Shown: positions 42,851 to 52,831 of the stretch, in pieces
Layout of the letters: each line of letters starts with the position of its first letter
Numbering within the stretch: position 1 is the stretch's first letter
NCBI GenBank assembly: GCA_014238065.1
Contig: JABABU010000036.1
Coordinates: 115,684-179,683, forward strand
From: Actinomycetota bacterium
Lineage (GTDB): Bacteria > Actinomycetota > Acidimicrobiia > Acidimicrobiales > Poriferisodalaceae
Reading direction: 5' to 3'
Length of the DNA stretch: 64,000 bases
The notes under the pieces: model-generated
What the model saw: only the letters and a program-made list of their open reading frames with translations
Databases searched by the model: none
What the model was told of the DNA's origin: nothing
Position numbers and translations under genes: made by a program

Positions 42851-43837
42851 ATGACTCGGGTCTTTTCGGGCATACAGCCAACAGGCGAGTTCCAGCTCGG
42901 GAACTATCTCGGGGCGCTTCGACACTGGGTCGTCGACCAACACGAGCACGACTCACTCTTCTGCGCCGTGGACCTTCATGCGATCACGCTTCGCCAGGAC
43001 CCCGCAGAGCTGCACCAGAAAACGCTCGAGGCCATCGCTGCCCTGATTGCGGTCGGACTCGATCCGGAGACGTGCATCATCTTCGTGCAGAGCCATGTGC
43101 ACGAACATGCCGAACTGGCCTGGCTCATCGAATGCACTGTCGCCTTCGGTGAACTCAGCAGGATGACGCAGTTCAAGGACAAATCGGCGAGAAGTGATGC
43201 ACACATCAGCGCAGGCCTGTTCACCTATCCGGCCCTCATGGCAGCCGACATCCTGCTGTACGACATCGACCGTGTTCCGGTTGGCGACGACCAGCGGCAG
43301 CACCTGGAGTTGACCCGCGATGTCGCAGAACGTTTCAACAGCCGCTACGGCGAGACGTTCGTGGTGCCTGCCGCAGCCATCGCGAAGGTCGGGGCGCGGG
43401 TGATGGACCTGCAGGAGCCTCAGTCGAAGATGTCGAAGAGTTCGGCGTCGATGGCCGGTTGTGTTCAGCTCTTCGAAGACCGTGACTCGATCGTCAAGAA
43501 GTTCAAGAGAGCAGTGACCGACTCGGGTTCCGAGGTCAGCTTCGACGTCGAGAACAAACCAGGCGTCTCCAACCTCTTGTCGATTCTCGCCGCGGTCACC
43601 AACTCGGACCCGGAATCGGTGGCGAACGAGTACGACCGTTACGGCGACCTCAAGGTAGCCACCGCCGAAGCAGTCCTCGAAGTCATAGGCCCGATCCAGG
43701 ACCGCAGGGCCGAGCTGCTCGCCGATCCTGCCGAGTTGTCACGCCTCATAGAGCTGGGCGCAGTGAAAGCTCAAGCTCTCGCCGGAAACGTCTTGGAGCG
43801 TGCCCGAAGCGCTATGGGTTTCGTGGCCAGGCCCTGA
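42851..43837 (+). CDS. trpS: Tryptophanyl-tRNA synthetase
   Basis: This class Ic aminoacyl-tRNA synthetase charges tRNA-Trp. The 328-residue protein has the ATP-binding HIGH-like GEFQLGNYLGAL near residue 12, TYPALMAADILLYD, VPVGDDQRQHLELTRDVA and the KMSKS loop in QSKMSKSSA near residue 195. In-frame ATG 42851 is chosen over the longer open frame from 42617, which overlaps the preceding gene in another frame. Length agrees with bacterial TrpS (about 330 residues). Confidence 0.96.
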   Translation: MTRVFSGIQPTGEFQLGNYLGALRHWVVDQHEHDSLFCAVDLHAITLRQDPAELHQKTLEAIAALIAVGLDPETCIIFVQSHVHEHAELAWLIECTVAFGELSRMTQFKDKSARSDAHISAGLFTYPALMAADILLYDIDRVPVGDDQRQHLELTRDVAERFNSRYGETFVVPAAAIAKVGARVMDLQEPQSKMSKSSASMAGCVQLFEDRDSIVKKFKRAVTDSGSEVSFDVENKPGVSNLLSILAAVTNSDPESVANEYDRYGDLKVATAEAVLEVIGPIQDRRAELLADPAELSRLIELGAVKAQALAGNVLERARSAMGFVARP

Positions 43838-43853
43838 CAGTCCCTTCACCACC

Positions 43854-44516
43854 TCATGTGAGCGAGATGCTCACGCCGAGATGGCAGAAGGCACCCATCA
43901 GGACCGCAGTGTGCCAGATCTCGTGAAACCCATACGTCCTCGGCCACGGATTCGGCCGCTTCCTGATCAAAACGATGCCGCCAACCGCATAGGCGGCGCC
44001 ACCCATCACGATCCACATCACTGTGAAGAGGCCGACATCGCCGACGAGCCACGGCAACAGAAGCACCCCACCCGACGCCAACGCTGCGTACATCCAGCTG
44101 TGGAAGCGGTCCTGGCCGAGTTCGAGGCCCATTTTCAGGCGCGCCCCTCCGAGCGCGACCGCGCAGGCCGCAACGAGGACAGGAACACCGACCCACCGCG
44201 GAACCCCAAGAAGGCTGATGGGCACATATGACCCGGCAATCAGGCCAAAGATCGCCGCGTGATCGGCTCTCCTGGCCCGTGTGCGGCCGCGCTCGGTCGA
44301 ACAATGCCGGTGGTAGATCGCGCTCGTAGAGAGCAGCAGCAGGAGCATCACCACGTGCGCGGCAAGCGCCGTAGCCGCCAATCTCCCTTCAGCGGCAAGA
44401 ACGGCGAACACCCCGATGGCTGCGACCGGAACCACGGCGAGTTCGTGGCTCACACCTCGTAGCCTGGGAACGGTCGTCGAGTCGACGCCCAGCGCCCCTC
44501 CGCTGCCACCTGTCAT
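43854..44516 (-). CDS. trhA: TrhA / haemolysin III family membrane protein
   Basis: This 220-residue integral membrane protein of the PAQR/hemolysin-III superfamily has seven predicted spans. The conserved metal-site-like residues are visible as LSTSAIYHR, RRADHAAIF and GFHEIWHTAV. In bacteria the family has been linked to membrane energetics and fluidity; the name haemolysin III does not imply toxicity here. Its ATG overlaps the HD-domain gene stop as ATGA, and the two follow the M50 protease gene. Confidence 0.85.
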   Translation of the reverse strand: MTGGSGGALGVDSTTVPRLRGVSHELAVVPVAAIGVFAVLAAEGRLAATALAAHVVMLLLLLSTSAIYHRHCSTERGRTRARRADHAAIFGLIAGSYVPISLLGVPRWVGVPVLVAACAVALGGARLKMGLELGQDRFHSWMYAALASGGVLLLPWLVGDVGLFTVMWIVMGGAAYAVGGIVLIRKRPNPWPRTYGFHEIWHTAVLMGAFCHLGVSISLT

Positions 44517-45046
44517 GACGCGCGATCGTCAGCGCTTTGTAGCAGCTGCCCCACCTCGACGGGCACCGTCCACTCGGCCGACGGCAAGTGGTGCTGAGCC
44601 GCCCATGACCTGACGTGCTGATTGCTCCCAGCGGCTCCAAGGAGACTCGCTCCGCGAGCCGGATAGGCGAGATGTCTGCCGATGGCGCCAACCATGCCAG
44701 GCGCGCTCTGCATCGCAGCTGCGATTCTCGCCGGCAGCATCGGATCGATGATGGTTGCAATCACCCGGCCCGCGACCCCTGTTCCGGATTCGATCTTGCC
44801 GATGTCGTGCAACAACGCCGCAGGAATCGCCCAATCGGGCGTTCTGCCATCGACGCCGGCACCACAGCACTCTGTGAGCCGAGCCACTTCTACGGCATGA
44901 GCTTGATCTGTCGCTGTCATCCGATCGAATAAAGCCTTTTCGGCGCTGCTGAGCCGACCAGCGACCCACTCGAGATCGTTGGGTGTCGGTTCTCTTCCCC
45001 GCACCGTCTGAACGAATCTACGAACAAGATGACGGGACCGAGCCAT
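44513..45046 (-). CDS. HD-domain protein (putative phosphohydrolase)
   Basis: This 177-residue protein carries an HD motif in AIPAALLHDIGKIESGTG near residue 80, with a preceding HAVEVARL helix supplying another His. The second metal-site His may be in GRHLAYPARGASLLG. Likely activity is metal-dependent phosphohydrolysis; the substrate is unknown. ATG 45046 shares one base with the stop of the M50 protease gene (TGATG). The longer open frame to 45289 runs through the protease gene and is rejected. Confidence 0.8.
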   Translation of the reverse strand: MARSRHLVRRFVQTVRGREPTPNDLEWVAGRLSSAEKALFDRMTATDQAHAVEVARLTECCGAGVDGRTPDWAIPAALLHDIGKIESGTGVAGRVIATIIDPMLPARIAAAMQSAPGMVGAIGRHLAYPARGASLLGAAGSNQHVRSWAAQHHLPSAEWTVPVEVGQLLQSADDRAS

Positions 45047-45660
45047 CACTGTTGAGCTCTCCACAGGTCGACCGCCCACTTGAAAATGGGGTCGAGAAGA
45101 TCCCTGAACAAGATCAATACGACCAGGAACACTGGAAGGGTGTACATGCGAACGCGGTACCAGACGGGGCGCCACCTGACCGGAAGTGTGAACTCGATCA
45201 GCGCCGATCCGTCGAGGGGCGGAATCGGAAGGAGATTGAACAAGCCGAGGACCACGTTGACCACCGTCACGATGGCCAGGACCCACCACAACACTGTCTC
45301 GGCCTCAGGCCTCGCGACGCGGAAGACCACGATCGCCAGTCCGGCAAGCGAGAGGTTGGTCGCGGGGCCGGCGAGTGCGACGAGCAACGGATCGCGTCGA
45401 GGCCGATTGAGGCGGGTCATCACGACCGGAACCGGTTTCGCGTAGCCGATGACGAATGGCGCAACCAGGGCGAGAAACAGCGGTAACAGCACCGTGCCGA
45501 ATGGGTCGATGTGTCGCATCGGGTTCAAGCTGATGCGGCCGGCACGACGAGCGGTGTCGTCGCCGAGCATGTCGGCCACCCATCCATGGGCGACTTCGTG
45601 AAGGATCACCGAAGGAATGAGCACGGCGACCAGCGACACAGCGAGCGCTGTCTCGCTCAC
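45046..45660 (-). CDS. M50-family site-2-protease-like membrane metalloprotease
   Basis: This 204-residue intramembrane zinc protease homologue has VILHEVAHGWVADMLGD (HExxH) near residue 22 and the second motif NLLPIPPLDGS near residue 146, with about five membrane spans. It belongs to the small membrane-core-only subfamily without PDZ or CBS domains. Targets are unknown. It starts the three-gene unit M50-HD-TrhA. In mycobacteria a similar small M50 gene lies elsewhere in the genome, so this position is not part of the conserved core. Confidence 0.88.
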   Translation of the reverse strand: MSETALAVSLVAVLIPSVILHEVAHGWVADMLGDDTARRAGRISLNPMRHIDPFGTVLLPLFLALVAPFVIGYAKPVPVVMTRLNRPRRDPLLVALAGPATNLSLAGLAIVVFRVARPEAETVLWWVLAIVTVVNVVLGLFNLLPIPPLDGSALIEFTLPVRWRPVWYRVRMYTLPVFLVVLILFRDLLDPIFKWAVDLWRAQQ

Positions 45661-45725
45661 GCGGGAGTGGCTGACGGATGGCGAATCACAGTGCCATGTT
45701 GCCTCATCGGCGTGTGCTCACGGCA

Positions 45726-46664
45726 TCACGCGCCTCTGGCGCGAGGGTGCGCTGCGTCATACACCTCGCGCAATCGCGTTTGGGACACGGCGGTATATCG
45801 CTGCGTGCTCGAGATCGACACGTGGCCAAGCATTTCCTGGACGGACCTGATGTCGGCGCCATGATCGAGCATGTGCGTCGCACAGGAGTGGCGCAGGACG
45901 TGGGGTGTGAGTTCCTCACCGGGAATTCCCACGCGATCGCCATGTTTCTTGACGACGAGCCACGCCCCTTGACGTGTCAGCCGGCCGGCCCTGGCGTTCA
46001 GAAAGACAGCGTCGGCGGCATCGCGCGACGAGACTCTTCCCTCGACGATCGCACCTCGGCCCGCTCCTGAGAGCCAATCGCGCAGCGCCGCTACTGCATG
46101 GCGGCCGAGCGGGACGACGCGCTCCCGGCGACCTTTGCCGAACGCTCGTACCAGGCCGCCATCGACATCGACATCGAACAGCGAGAGCCCGACGAGTTCT
46201 GAGATGCGAAGGCCGGTGCCGTACAGCGTCTCGAGCATGGCGCGATCGCGAAGCGCAAGCGGCTCTCCCCCGACCGGCGAAGCCAGCAGGGCCATGACAT
46301 GTTGCTCCGAAAGCGCTCGCGGCAATCCTCGCGGCACCCTCGGGACGTCGAGACCAGCTGAGGGGTCGACGTCGACCACTCCCTCCTGGGCCATGAACCG
46401 GTGCAACGACCGGACCGCCACGGTTGCGCGGGCAACCGTGGACGGTGCCCTGCTGAGCTGCCGAAGGCGATCGATGAACGCAACCACGTCATCTTCGGTC
46501 GCCGTCTCGATCGTCGCGTGACGTTCGTCGATGAACGAGGAGTACGTCAACAGATCGCGCCGGTAGGCCGCTACGGTGTTCGCCGTTCTGCCTCGTTCGA
46601 TGGCAAGCCAGCTCAGGAATTCATCAACAGCTGCCGAACTCGGTTGCGCCTCGTGCTCCCCCAC
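45726..46664 (-). CDS. xerD: Tyrosine recombinase XerD
   Basis: This site-specific recombinase resolves chromosome dimers at dif, normally with XerC. The catalytic residues are visible: Arg in YGTGLRISELVGL, Lys in FGKGRRERVVPLG, HxxR in TPHVLRHSCATHML, His in MLGHVSISSTQ and the Tyr nucleophile in TQRYTAV. It is about 312 residues. GTG 46664, 13 bases after the NUDIX stop, gives the usual N terminus (EFLSWLAIERGRTANTVAAYRRDL); ATG 46709 would overlap the NUDIX gene. The pyrG-NUDIX-xerD order matches mycobacteria. Confidence 0.94.
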   Translation of the reverse strand: MGEHEAQPSSAAVDEFLSWLAIERGRTANTVAAYRRDLLTYSSFIDERHATIETATEDDVVAFIDRLRQLSRAPSTVARATVAVRSLHRFMAQEGVVDVDPSAGLDVPRVPRGLPRALSEQHVMALLASPVGGEPLALRDRAMLETLYGTGLRISELVGLSLFDVDVDGGLVRAFGKGRRERVVPLGRHAVAALRDWLSGAGRGAIVEGRVSSRDAADAVFLNARAGRLTRQGAWLVVKKHGDRVGIPGEELTPHVLRHSCATHMLDHGADIRSVQEMLGHVSISSTQRYTAVSQTRLREVYDAAHPRARGA

Positions 46665-46677
46665 GGCGCTACCCGGG

Positions 46678-47292
46678 TCAGGTCCTGGCGCGAACCATGA
46701 GCACGCCAAGCACGGTTTTGGCGTCGGTCAGTTCGCCGGCGTTCATCAACACGTCGAATTGGTCCGGACCGAGGATGACAGTGCTCATGTACTGCTCCTC
46801 GATGCCGTCAACGGCGCGCTCTTCGGCTCGAAGTCCCCGACCGAGGAACATCGTGATCTTTTCCGTCGACCAGCCAGGGGCCGTATGGATCACGCCGAGT
46901 TCGATCAGTTCTTCGGCGACGTAGCCCGTTTCTTCGAGCAGTTCTCGCGCCGCCGCGTCGATGGCGGTTTCACCCGGCTTGTCCATGATGCCAGCGGGTA
47001 ACTCGAGCATGTCGGCGCACAGAGGGGTTCTGAACTGCTGTACGAGTACCACGCTGCCGTCGTCCAGAACCGGAACCACGGCCACAGCGCCAGGGTGGGT
47101 GACGCAGTCGCGGTCGAATCGCTCGCCATCTGGGCCCTGCCAATGCATGGTGGACATCTTGACCATGCGGCCCTGATACCTGACCGTCTCTCCGGTGTTC
47201 TCGAACATGGGATTCGAGGACATGGGATTCGAGGACAAGAGATTGGCTGGCGGGCCGTTCTCAGGGAGATCGTTTCTCGACATCGGACTCAC
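46678..47292 (-). CDS. NUDIX hydrolase (ADP-ribose pyrophosphatase-like)
   Basis: This 204-residue NUDIX protein has AVVPVLDDGSVVLVQQFR, LELPAGIMDKPGET and the NUDIX helix AARELLEETGY (REUxEExGU pattern, with one extra residue before the first Glu). Mycobacterial Rv1700 at the same position is an ADP-ribose pyrophosphatase, so that activity is likely here. The first 28 residues contain SSNPMSSNPM, encoded by a 15-base tandem repeat. A GGGGAGAGGTGAG precedes ATG 47292; Met29 (47208) is an alternative start that removes the repeat. Confidence 0.88.
   Translation of the reverse strand: MSPMSRNDLPENGPPANLLSSNPMSSNPMFENTGETVRYQGRMVKMSTMHWQGPDGERFDRDCVTHPGAVAVVPVLDDGSVVLVQQFRTPLCADMLELPAGIMDKPGETAIDAAARELLEETGYVAEELIELGVIHTAPGWSTEKITMFLGRGLRAEERAVDGIEEQYMSTVILGPDQFDVLMNAGELTDAKTVLGVLMVRART
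47205..47234. repeat. 15-base tandem direct repeat in the NUDIX 5' end
   Basis: On the plus strand the unit ACATGGGATTCGAGG occurs twice head to tail, with a third partial copy after it. It encodes the duplicated Ser-Ser-Asn-Pro-Met of the NUDIX N terminus and keeps the reading frame. Confidence 0.75.
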
Positions 47293-47325
47293 CTCTCCCC
47301 ATCGGCGATTGAGGACCGGAGTTGA

Positions 47326-49044
<1,719 letters not shown>

Positions 49045-49104
49045 TCAAGCCGCGGACCGGTCGACCAGATCGAAGTGAACCCTGACCTGGGCCGACGCGA
49101 CCTG

Positions 49105-49953
49105 TCACGATTTCAGCCGCCCGAGCGCGTCGATCCACCTCAACGGAGGCAAAGCTGCGATGACTCTGGAGAACGAGACGATCTCGCTGAGAACGTTCAA
49201 ACCGAGGACGACTCCCATACCGACCCACAATGCCGTCGAGCCGAGAGAGACCACAGCCGACAAAGCAACCATTGCTCCCACGACATTCACGCCGGTGTCG
49301 CCGAGCATCATCTGTTCTCGCATCTCGAACCAGAGCAATCCGCATGCAGCCCCGACAGCCAGCGCAGCAGGCACGAGTGTGGGCTCGAGTCCGACGGTTA
49401 CCAACAGCCCAACCGACACCAGCGAGGCGACCTTGACCGAGCGACCAGGCGCTCGATCGAACAAGTTGGCGAGGTTCGCACCAGCTGCAAGCAGCACTGC
49501 GTTGCGCAACACACCTGATGCGCCTCCCTCGGTGACAAGCGCAGAAGCCAACAACGACCACAGCAACCCACCGACCATCTTCACGAGCCCTGTGGTGACC
49601 CTCTTGTATCTCAGCTCGCGGAGGTGGCCGACAAGCCCTCCACCGCCGGCCTGGCCCCCGATGTCATCCAGGAAGCCGAGGACACCGAACCCGACCGCCA
49701 GCTGAAATCCAGCGAAGCCGACGGTGGCATCGAGCGTCTCGACGCTGACCGACATGAGGACGACCATCGAACCGAGTGCGCCGACGACCACGACAGGGAC
49801 GCCACCGATGCCGCTCAAGGAAGCGTTGCGATAGTTCGACCTGAGGAATCGTTCGTTCGACAGCGCTGGACCAATGACGGCCCACAGCACCGCGGCGCAG
49901 GTTGCTGCTCCGAGAAACACCACGACAACGATCACGGTCGGACCCGTTTCCAC
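49105..49953 (-). CDS. Polyprenyl-phosphate glycosyl-1-phosphate transferase-like membrane protein (GT4/MraY family)
   Basis: This 282-residue polytopic protein of about nine spans has the family motifs FGVLGFLDDIGGQ, NLANLFDRAPGRS and MMLGDTGVNVVGAMVAL, corresponding to the DDxx, NxxNxxDG-like and GDxGS sites of MraY/WecA enzymes. The second motif is NLFDRAPG, so the acceptor pocket may differ. It may transfer a sugar-1-phosphate to undecaprenyl phosphate, or be a divergent homologue. GTG 49953 gives an N-terminal span at once; it overlaps the GT2 gene by 22 bases. Confidence 0.78.
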   Translation of the reverse strand: METGPTVIVVVVFLGAATCAAVLWAVIGPALSNERFLRSNYRNASLSGIGGVPVVVVGALGSMVVLMSVSVETLDATVGFAGFQLAVGFGVLGFLDDIGGQAGGGGLVGHLRELRYKRVTTGLVKMVGGLLWSLLASALVTEGGASGVLRNAVLLAAGANLANLFDRAPGRSVKVASLVSVGLLVTVGLEPTLVPAALAVGAACGLLWFEMREQMMLGDTGVNVVGAMVALSAVVSLGSTALWVGMGVVLGLNVLSEIVSFSRVIAALPPLRWIDALGRLKS

Positions 49954-50645
49954 AGCGAAACCACCACCGATGACGCCGTCCTTCGCAGGCCCACGCGCCC
50001 AGTCAAGGCTCTCACCACGTCCTTTCCTTGCCCGAGGCGATGCAGAAAGCCAGCGAAGTTTCGTCCTGTGTGTCGGTGGTCGAAGGCGGCCTCGACCTCG
50101 ATGACGACTTCGTTGAGTTCGCACACGTCGAGCGTGAGCCCGACTTCGAGACCGAATCTCGGCGCCAACTCGACTTGGTCGAGCACGTCCTTGCGGATGG
50201 CTCTCTGACCGGACAGCGGCGCCGCGAACTTCTGGCCGGTCGCCCGTAACAAAGCCTCCCTCGCAACCCCGACCACGAGTCCGAAGCCACCACGGCCGGC
50301 AGCGTCAGGAACAACCGCCACCGTCATCGCTGCTGATCTGTCGACCACAGGACCGATGAGCGCGGCCGCGGCTTTGGCAGTGTCGCCGGTGTCGGCGTCG
50401 ACCAACAGCACGACCTCGACGCCATCGATCGCTCTCACACCAGCCGACACCGCTCCACCCTTGCCTCGATTCTCGTCGAGCACGACAACGTCAGCCCCGG
50501 CGTTCCTCGCCACCTCGGCGGTTGCGTCGCTCGATCCGTCATCGACGACTACGACGGACTCCACCTGGGCGATCGAACCGAGGGCGTGGACCGTTGCGGC
50601 GACGGTGTCCTCGCTGTTCAGTGCGGGGACGATGGCAACGATCAC
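49932..50645 (-). CDS. Glycosyltransferase family 2 protein
   Basis: This 237-residue single-domain GT-A enzyme has the start MIVAIVPALNSEDTVAATV, VVVDDGSSDATAEVA, the DxD-like metal motif LLVDADTGD near residue 87, and PLSGQRAIRKDVL near residue 144. The last pattern resembles glucosyl-3-phosphoglycerate synthase and dolichol-phosphate sugar transferases. It is most likely cytoplasmic, with a lipid-linked or soluble acceptor. ATGA overlaps the steB-like gene upstream, and it overlaps the GT4 gene downstream, so the two transferases are expressed with the cell-division pair. Confidence 0.83.
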   Translation of the reverse strand: MIVAIVPALNSEDTVAATVHALGSIAQVESVVVVDDGSSDATAEVARNAGADVVVLDENRGKGGAVSAGVRAIDGVEVVLLVDADTGDTAKAAAALIGPVVDRSAAMTVAVVPDAAGRGGFGLVVGVAREALLRATGQKFAAPLSGQRAIRKDVLDQVELAPRFGLEVGLTLDVCELNEVVIEVEAAFDHRHTGRNFAGFLHRLGQGKDVVRALTGRVGLRRTASSVVVSLWKRVRP

Positions 50646-51676
50646 GCCGGAGGAAGCTCTGCCAGCGCGTCGGGACTGGTTCCGAGGTGAAGCACTTCGC
50701 GTGTGTCGGTGACGACCAGGGCAGCCAACGTTCCGTTGAACGTCGCTGCGTGATCGACGGTGGCAAATGTCGAGCGGTAATCAGGGTTCGACCGGATCAT
50801 CGAGACAAAAGATGTTGCATCAGCGTTGTCATCGAGCGGAGCAGGCTCAAGGGCCACGATCGTCACGTCGAGGCCCTCTTCGACCACAGCATCGAACAAC
50901 GGAACGAAGATCTCCGAAGGATCGAGGTCCGCCTCGGCGTTCGACACGAGCACAAAGCGAGTGCCGTGGGCAGGAACCTGGTCGAGAGCTCCCGTTGCGG
51001 CGAACTCGTTGTCGTACACGACGAAGGCGGCATCGCGAAGCTGGGTGAGCACCGAATCAAGGCCACCCTGGATCACCGGAGGCGCTACCGACAACTCGGC
51101 GTCGGCGGAGGCGAGCAGTTCTCCCGCTATGTCGACGGCTGTCCCACCGAGAACGTTGCCGACGGTCTCGGGCGCCGGCGGGAAGAGCGCCGTCACCAGT
51201 CGCGTCTCAAGAGCCACACGAACGAGCGTCTCTGCGTCGTCGACGAGCCCGAGGGTCACGGCAACATCAGCCCGGTTGTCGCCGTCGGACAGGTTCAGGC
51301 GATCGGTGAGCCACAGAGTGCCTTCGTACTCCGCATCTGATCCGAGGATCGCAGCCCTGATGGTCTGGAACGCAGCGGGATCGACACCTTCAGCCGCGAT
51401 GATCATCACAGGAACATCGGTGAGTCGCCCTCCGCCGAGCAACGGGATCGCGGCAACGTCCTGAGCGGCCTGGGCCGAGACGACGTCGGCCAACTCGTCT
51501 CTGGCGACATCGAGGTCGTCGCGCAGATTGTTCCTGTCTTCATCGATGTTGTCGACTCGTTCCTCGAGTTCGGCGACGACGACACCATCGATGAAGGTCG
51601 AGCCGAGCGCGACTCCGATGCCGAGCGCAAGGAAGATGCCGACGATCGAGACGATGTGATACCTGAGATTGATCAC
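50642..51676 (-). CDS. steB: SteB / MctB-family membrane-anchored coiled-coil protein
   Basis: This 344-residue protein starts MINLRYHIVSIVGIFLALGIGVALG, the hallmark of the actinobacterial MctB family: one N-terminal span, a coiled coil (ELEERVDNIDEDRNNLRDDL) and an extracytoplasmic domain. In Mycobacterium the gene next to steA (Rv1698) was studied as a copper transport channel, while in Corynebacterium the pair SteA/SteB acts in cell division. Neither role is proven here. The gene is translationally coupled to steA (ATGA) and to the GT2 gene. Confidence 0.85.
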   Translation of the reverse strand: MINLRYHIVSIVGIFLALGIGVALGSTFIDGVVVAELEERVDNIDEDRNNLRDDLDVARDELADVVSAQAAQDVAAIPLLGGGRLTDVPVMIIAAEGVDPAAFQTIRAAILGSDAEYEGTLWLTDRLNLSDGDNRADVAVTLGLVDDAETLVRVALETRLVTALFPPAPETVGNVLGGTAVDIAGELLASADAELSVAPPVIQGGLDSVLTQLRDAAFVVYDNEFAATGALDQVPAHGTRFVLVSNAEADLDPSEIFVPLFDAVVEEGLDVTIVALEPAPLDDNADATSFVSMIRSNPDYRSTFATVDHAATFNGTLAALVVTDTREVLHLGTSPDALAELPPA

Positions 51677-52824
51677 GAGAAGTTCAGCCAGAGCGTTCTG
51701 AGGACCAACCGGATCGGTTCAGTGACAATGGCGATCACCGTGATCGTGAACAGCGCCGACAGCACAAGCAACGTGAGGTCTCGCTTGCGGACCTGCGTTC
51801 GGTACAGGTGCGACACACCCTTGGCGTCGACCAGGATCGGAGCGACCTTCATCCTGGTCAAGAATGTCGAAGCCATGCCCTCTCTTCCCTTGTCGAGGAA
51901 GTCAACCAGGGATGTGTGGCTTCCCACCAGCACGATGAGCTCCGCCCCCTTCTCGAACGCGAGCTGCAGGGCGATGTCCTCTGAGGTGCCGACCGACTCC
52001 ATCACTTTGTAATCGAATCCGAGTCGCTCCAACCGCTTCGTTCCCGGTGCCTCGCCCCCGGGATAGGCCTGGACGACCAGATCGGCGCCGACACGCAACG
52101 AATCCTGGGTGACCGAATCGAAGTCGCCGATGATGATGTCTGGCTTGTAGCCGTTCTCGAGCAACGCGTCAGCTCCTCCGTCGACACCGATCAAGATGGG
52201 TCGAAGATCCTGGACATAGCCGATCCTTCGGAGCGCCAGCATGTCTTCGCGGTAGTCGAGGCCCCGAACGACAACCAGCACGTGGCGCTGATTTATCTCG
52301 ACGCGAAGATCAGGAACGGTCGGCCGCTCGGTGATGAGGTGGGGCTCATTGGCGATGTACTCGAGGGTGTTGGCGGCAAATTCGGCGATCTGGTCGTTCA
52401 CCGCCTCTTTGGCCTGGTCGTAACGCAGCTCGATCGACTCGAGGTCCTGACGGACGCCGTGACCCATCTGTTGACCGTCGATGAGGAGGTCGTCACCCTC
52501 GACGGTGACCATCGAGCCTTCTTCGATGTCGTTCAGCGTCTCGGACCCGACCTCGTCCAGAAGTGGGATGCCCTGCTTGACCAGCGTCATGGCGCCGAGA
52601 CTCGGGTATCGACCCGACATCGACGACGCCGCATTGACCACTGCGACCGCACCCGCAGCGATGAGGCCTTCGGCTGCGACGTGATCGATGTCCTGGTGAT
52701 AGATGAGAGCGACGTCTCCGTCGTGGAGGCGTGGGATCAGATCCTTGGTTCTTCGGTCTCTGCGGGCGCGACCGCTGACAGCTCCATCGACGGCGGGGAC
52801 AGCGCGGCGGCGAAGACGAACCAT
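51673..52824 (-). CDS. steA: Cytokinetic ring protein SteA-like (thiamin-pyrophosphokinase-like fold)
   Basis: This 383-residue protein has a soluble domain related to thiamin pyrophosphokinase (KTKDLIPRLHDGDVALIYHQDIDHVAAEGLI at the start, PDIIIGDFDSVTQDSLR near residue 233) and a single C-terminal span (LTLLVLSALFTITVIAIVT). This matches SteA, which recruits SteB at the division septum in Corynebacterium. ATG 52824 is selected because TGAGG precedes it and recN ends 7 bases upstream; the longer open frame overlaps recN. Confidence 0.88.
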   Translation of the reverse strand: MVRLRRRAVPAVDGAVSGRARRDRRTKDLIPRLHDGDVALIYHQDIDHVAAEGLIAAGAVAVVNAASSMSGRYPSLGAMTLVKQGIPLLDEVGSETLNDIEEGSMVTVEGDDLLIDGQQMGHGVRQDLESIELRYDQAKEAVNDQIAEFAANTLEYIANEPHLITERPTVPDLRVEINQRHVLVVVRGLDYREDMLALRRIGYVQDLRPILIGVDGGADALLENGYKPDIIIGDFDSVTQDSLRVGADLVVQAYPGGEAPGTKRLERLGFDYKVMESVGTSEDIALQLAFEKGAELIVLVGSHTSLVDFLDKGREGMASTFLTRMKVAPILVDAKGVSHLYRTQVRKRDLTLLVLSALFTITVIAIVTEPIRLVLRTLWLNFS

Positions 52825-52831
52825 CAGCGCC

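Noticed and set aside
45726..46664. Integrase of a mobile element
   Set aside because: The recombinase is XerD by motif and by the conserved pyrG-NUDIX-xerD order; no att duplication or cargo is present.
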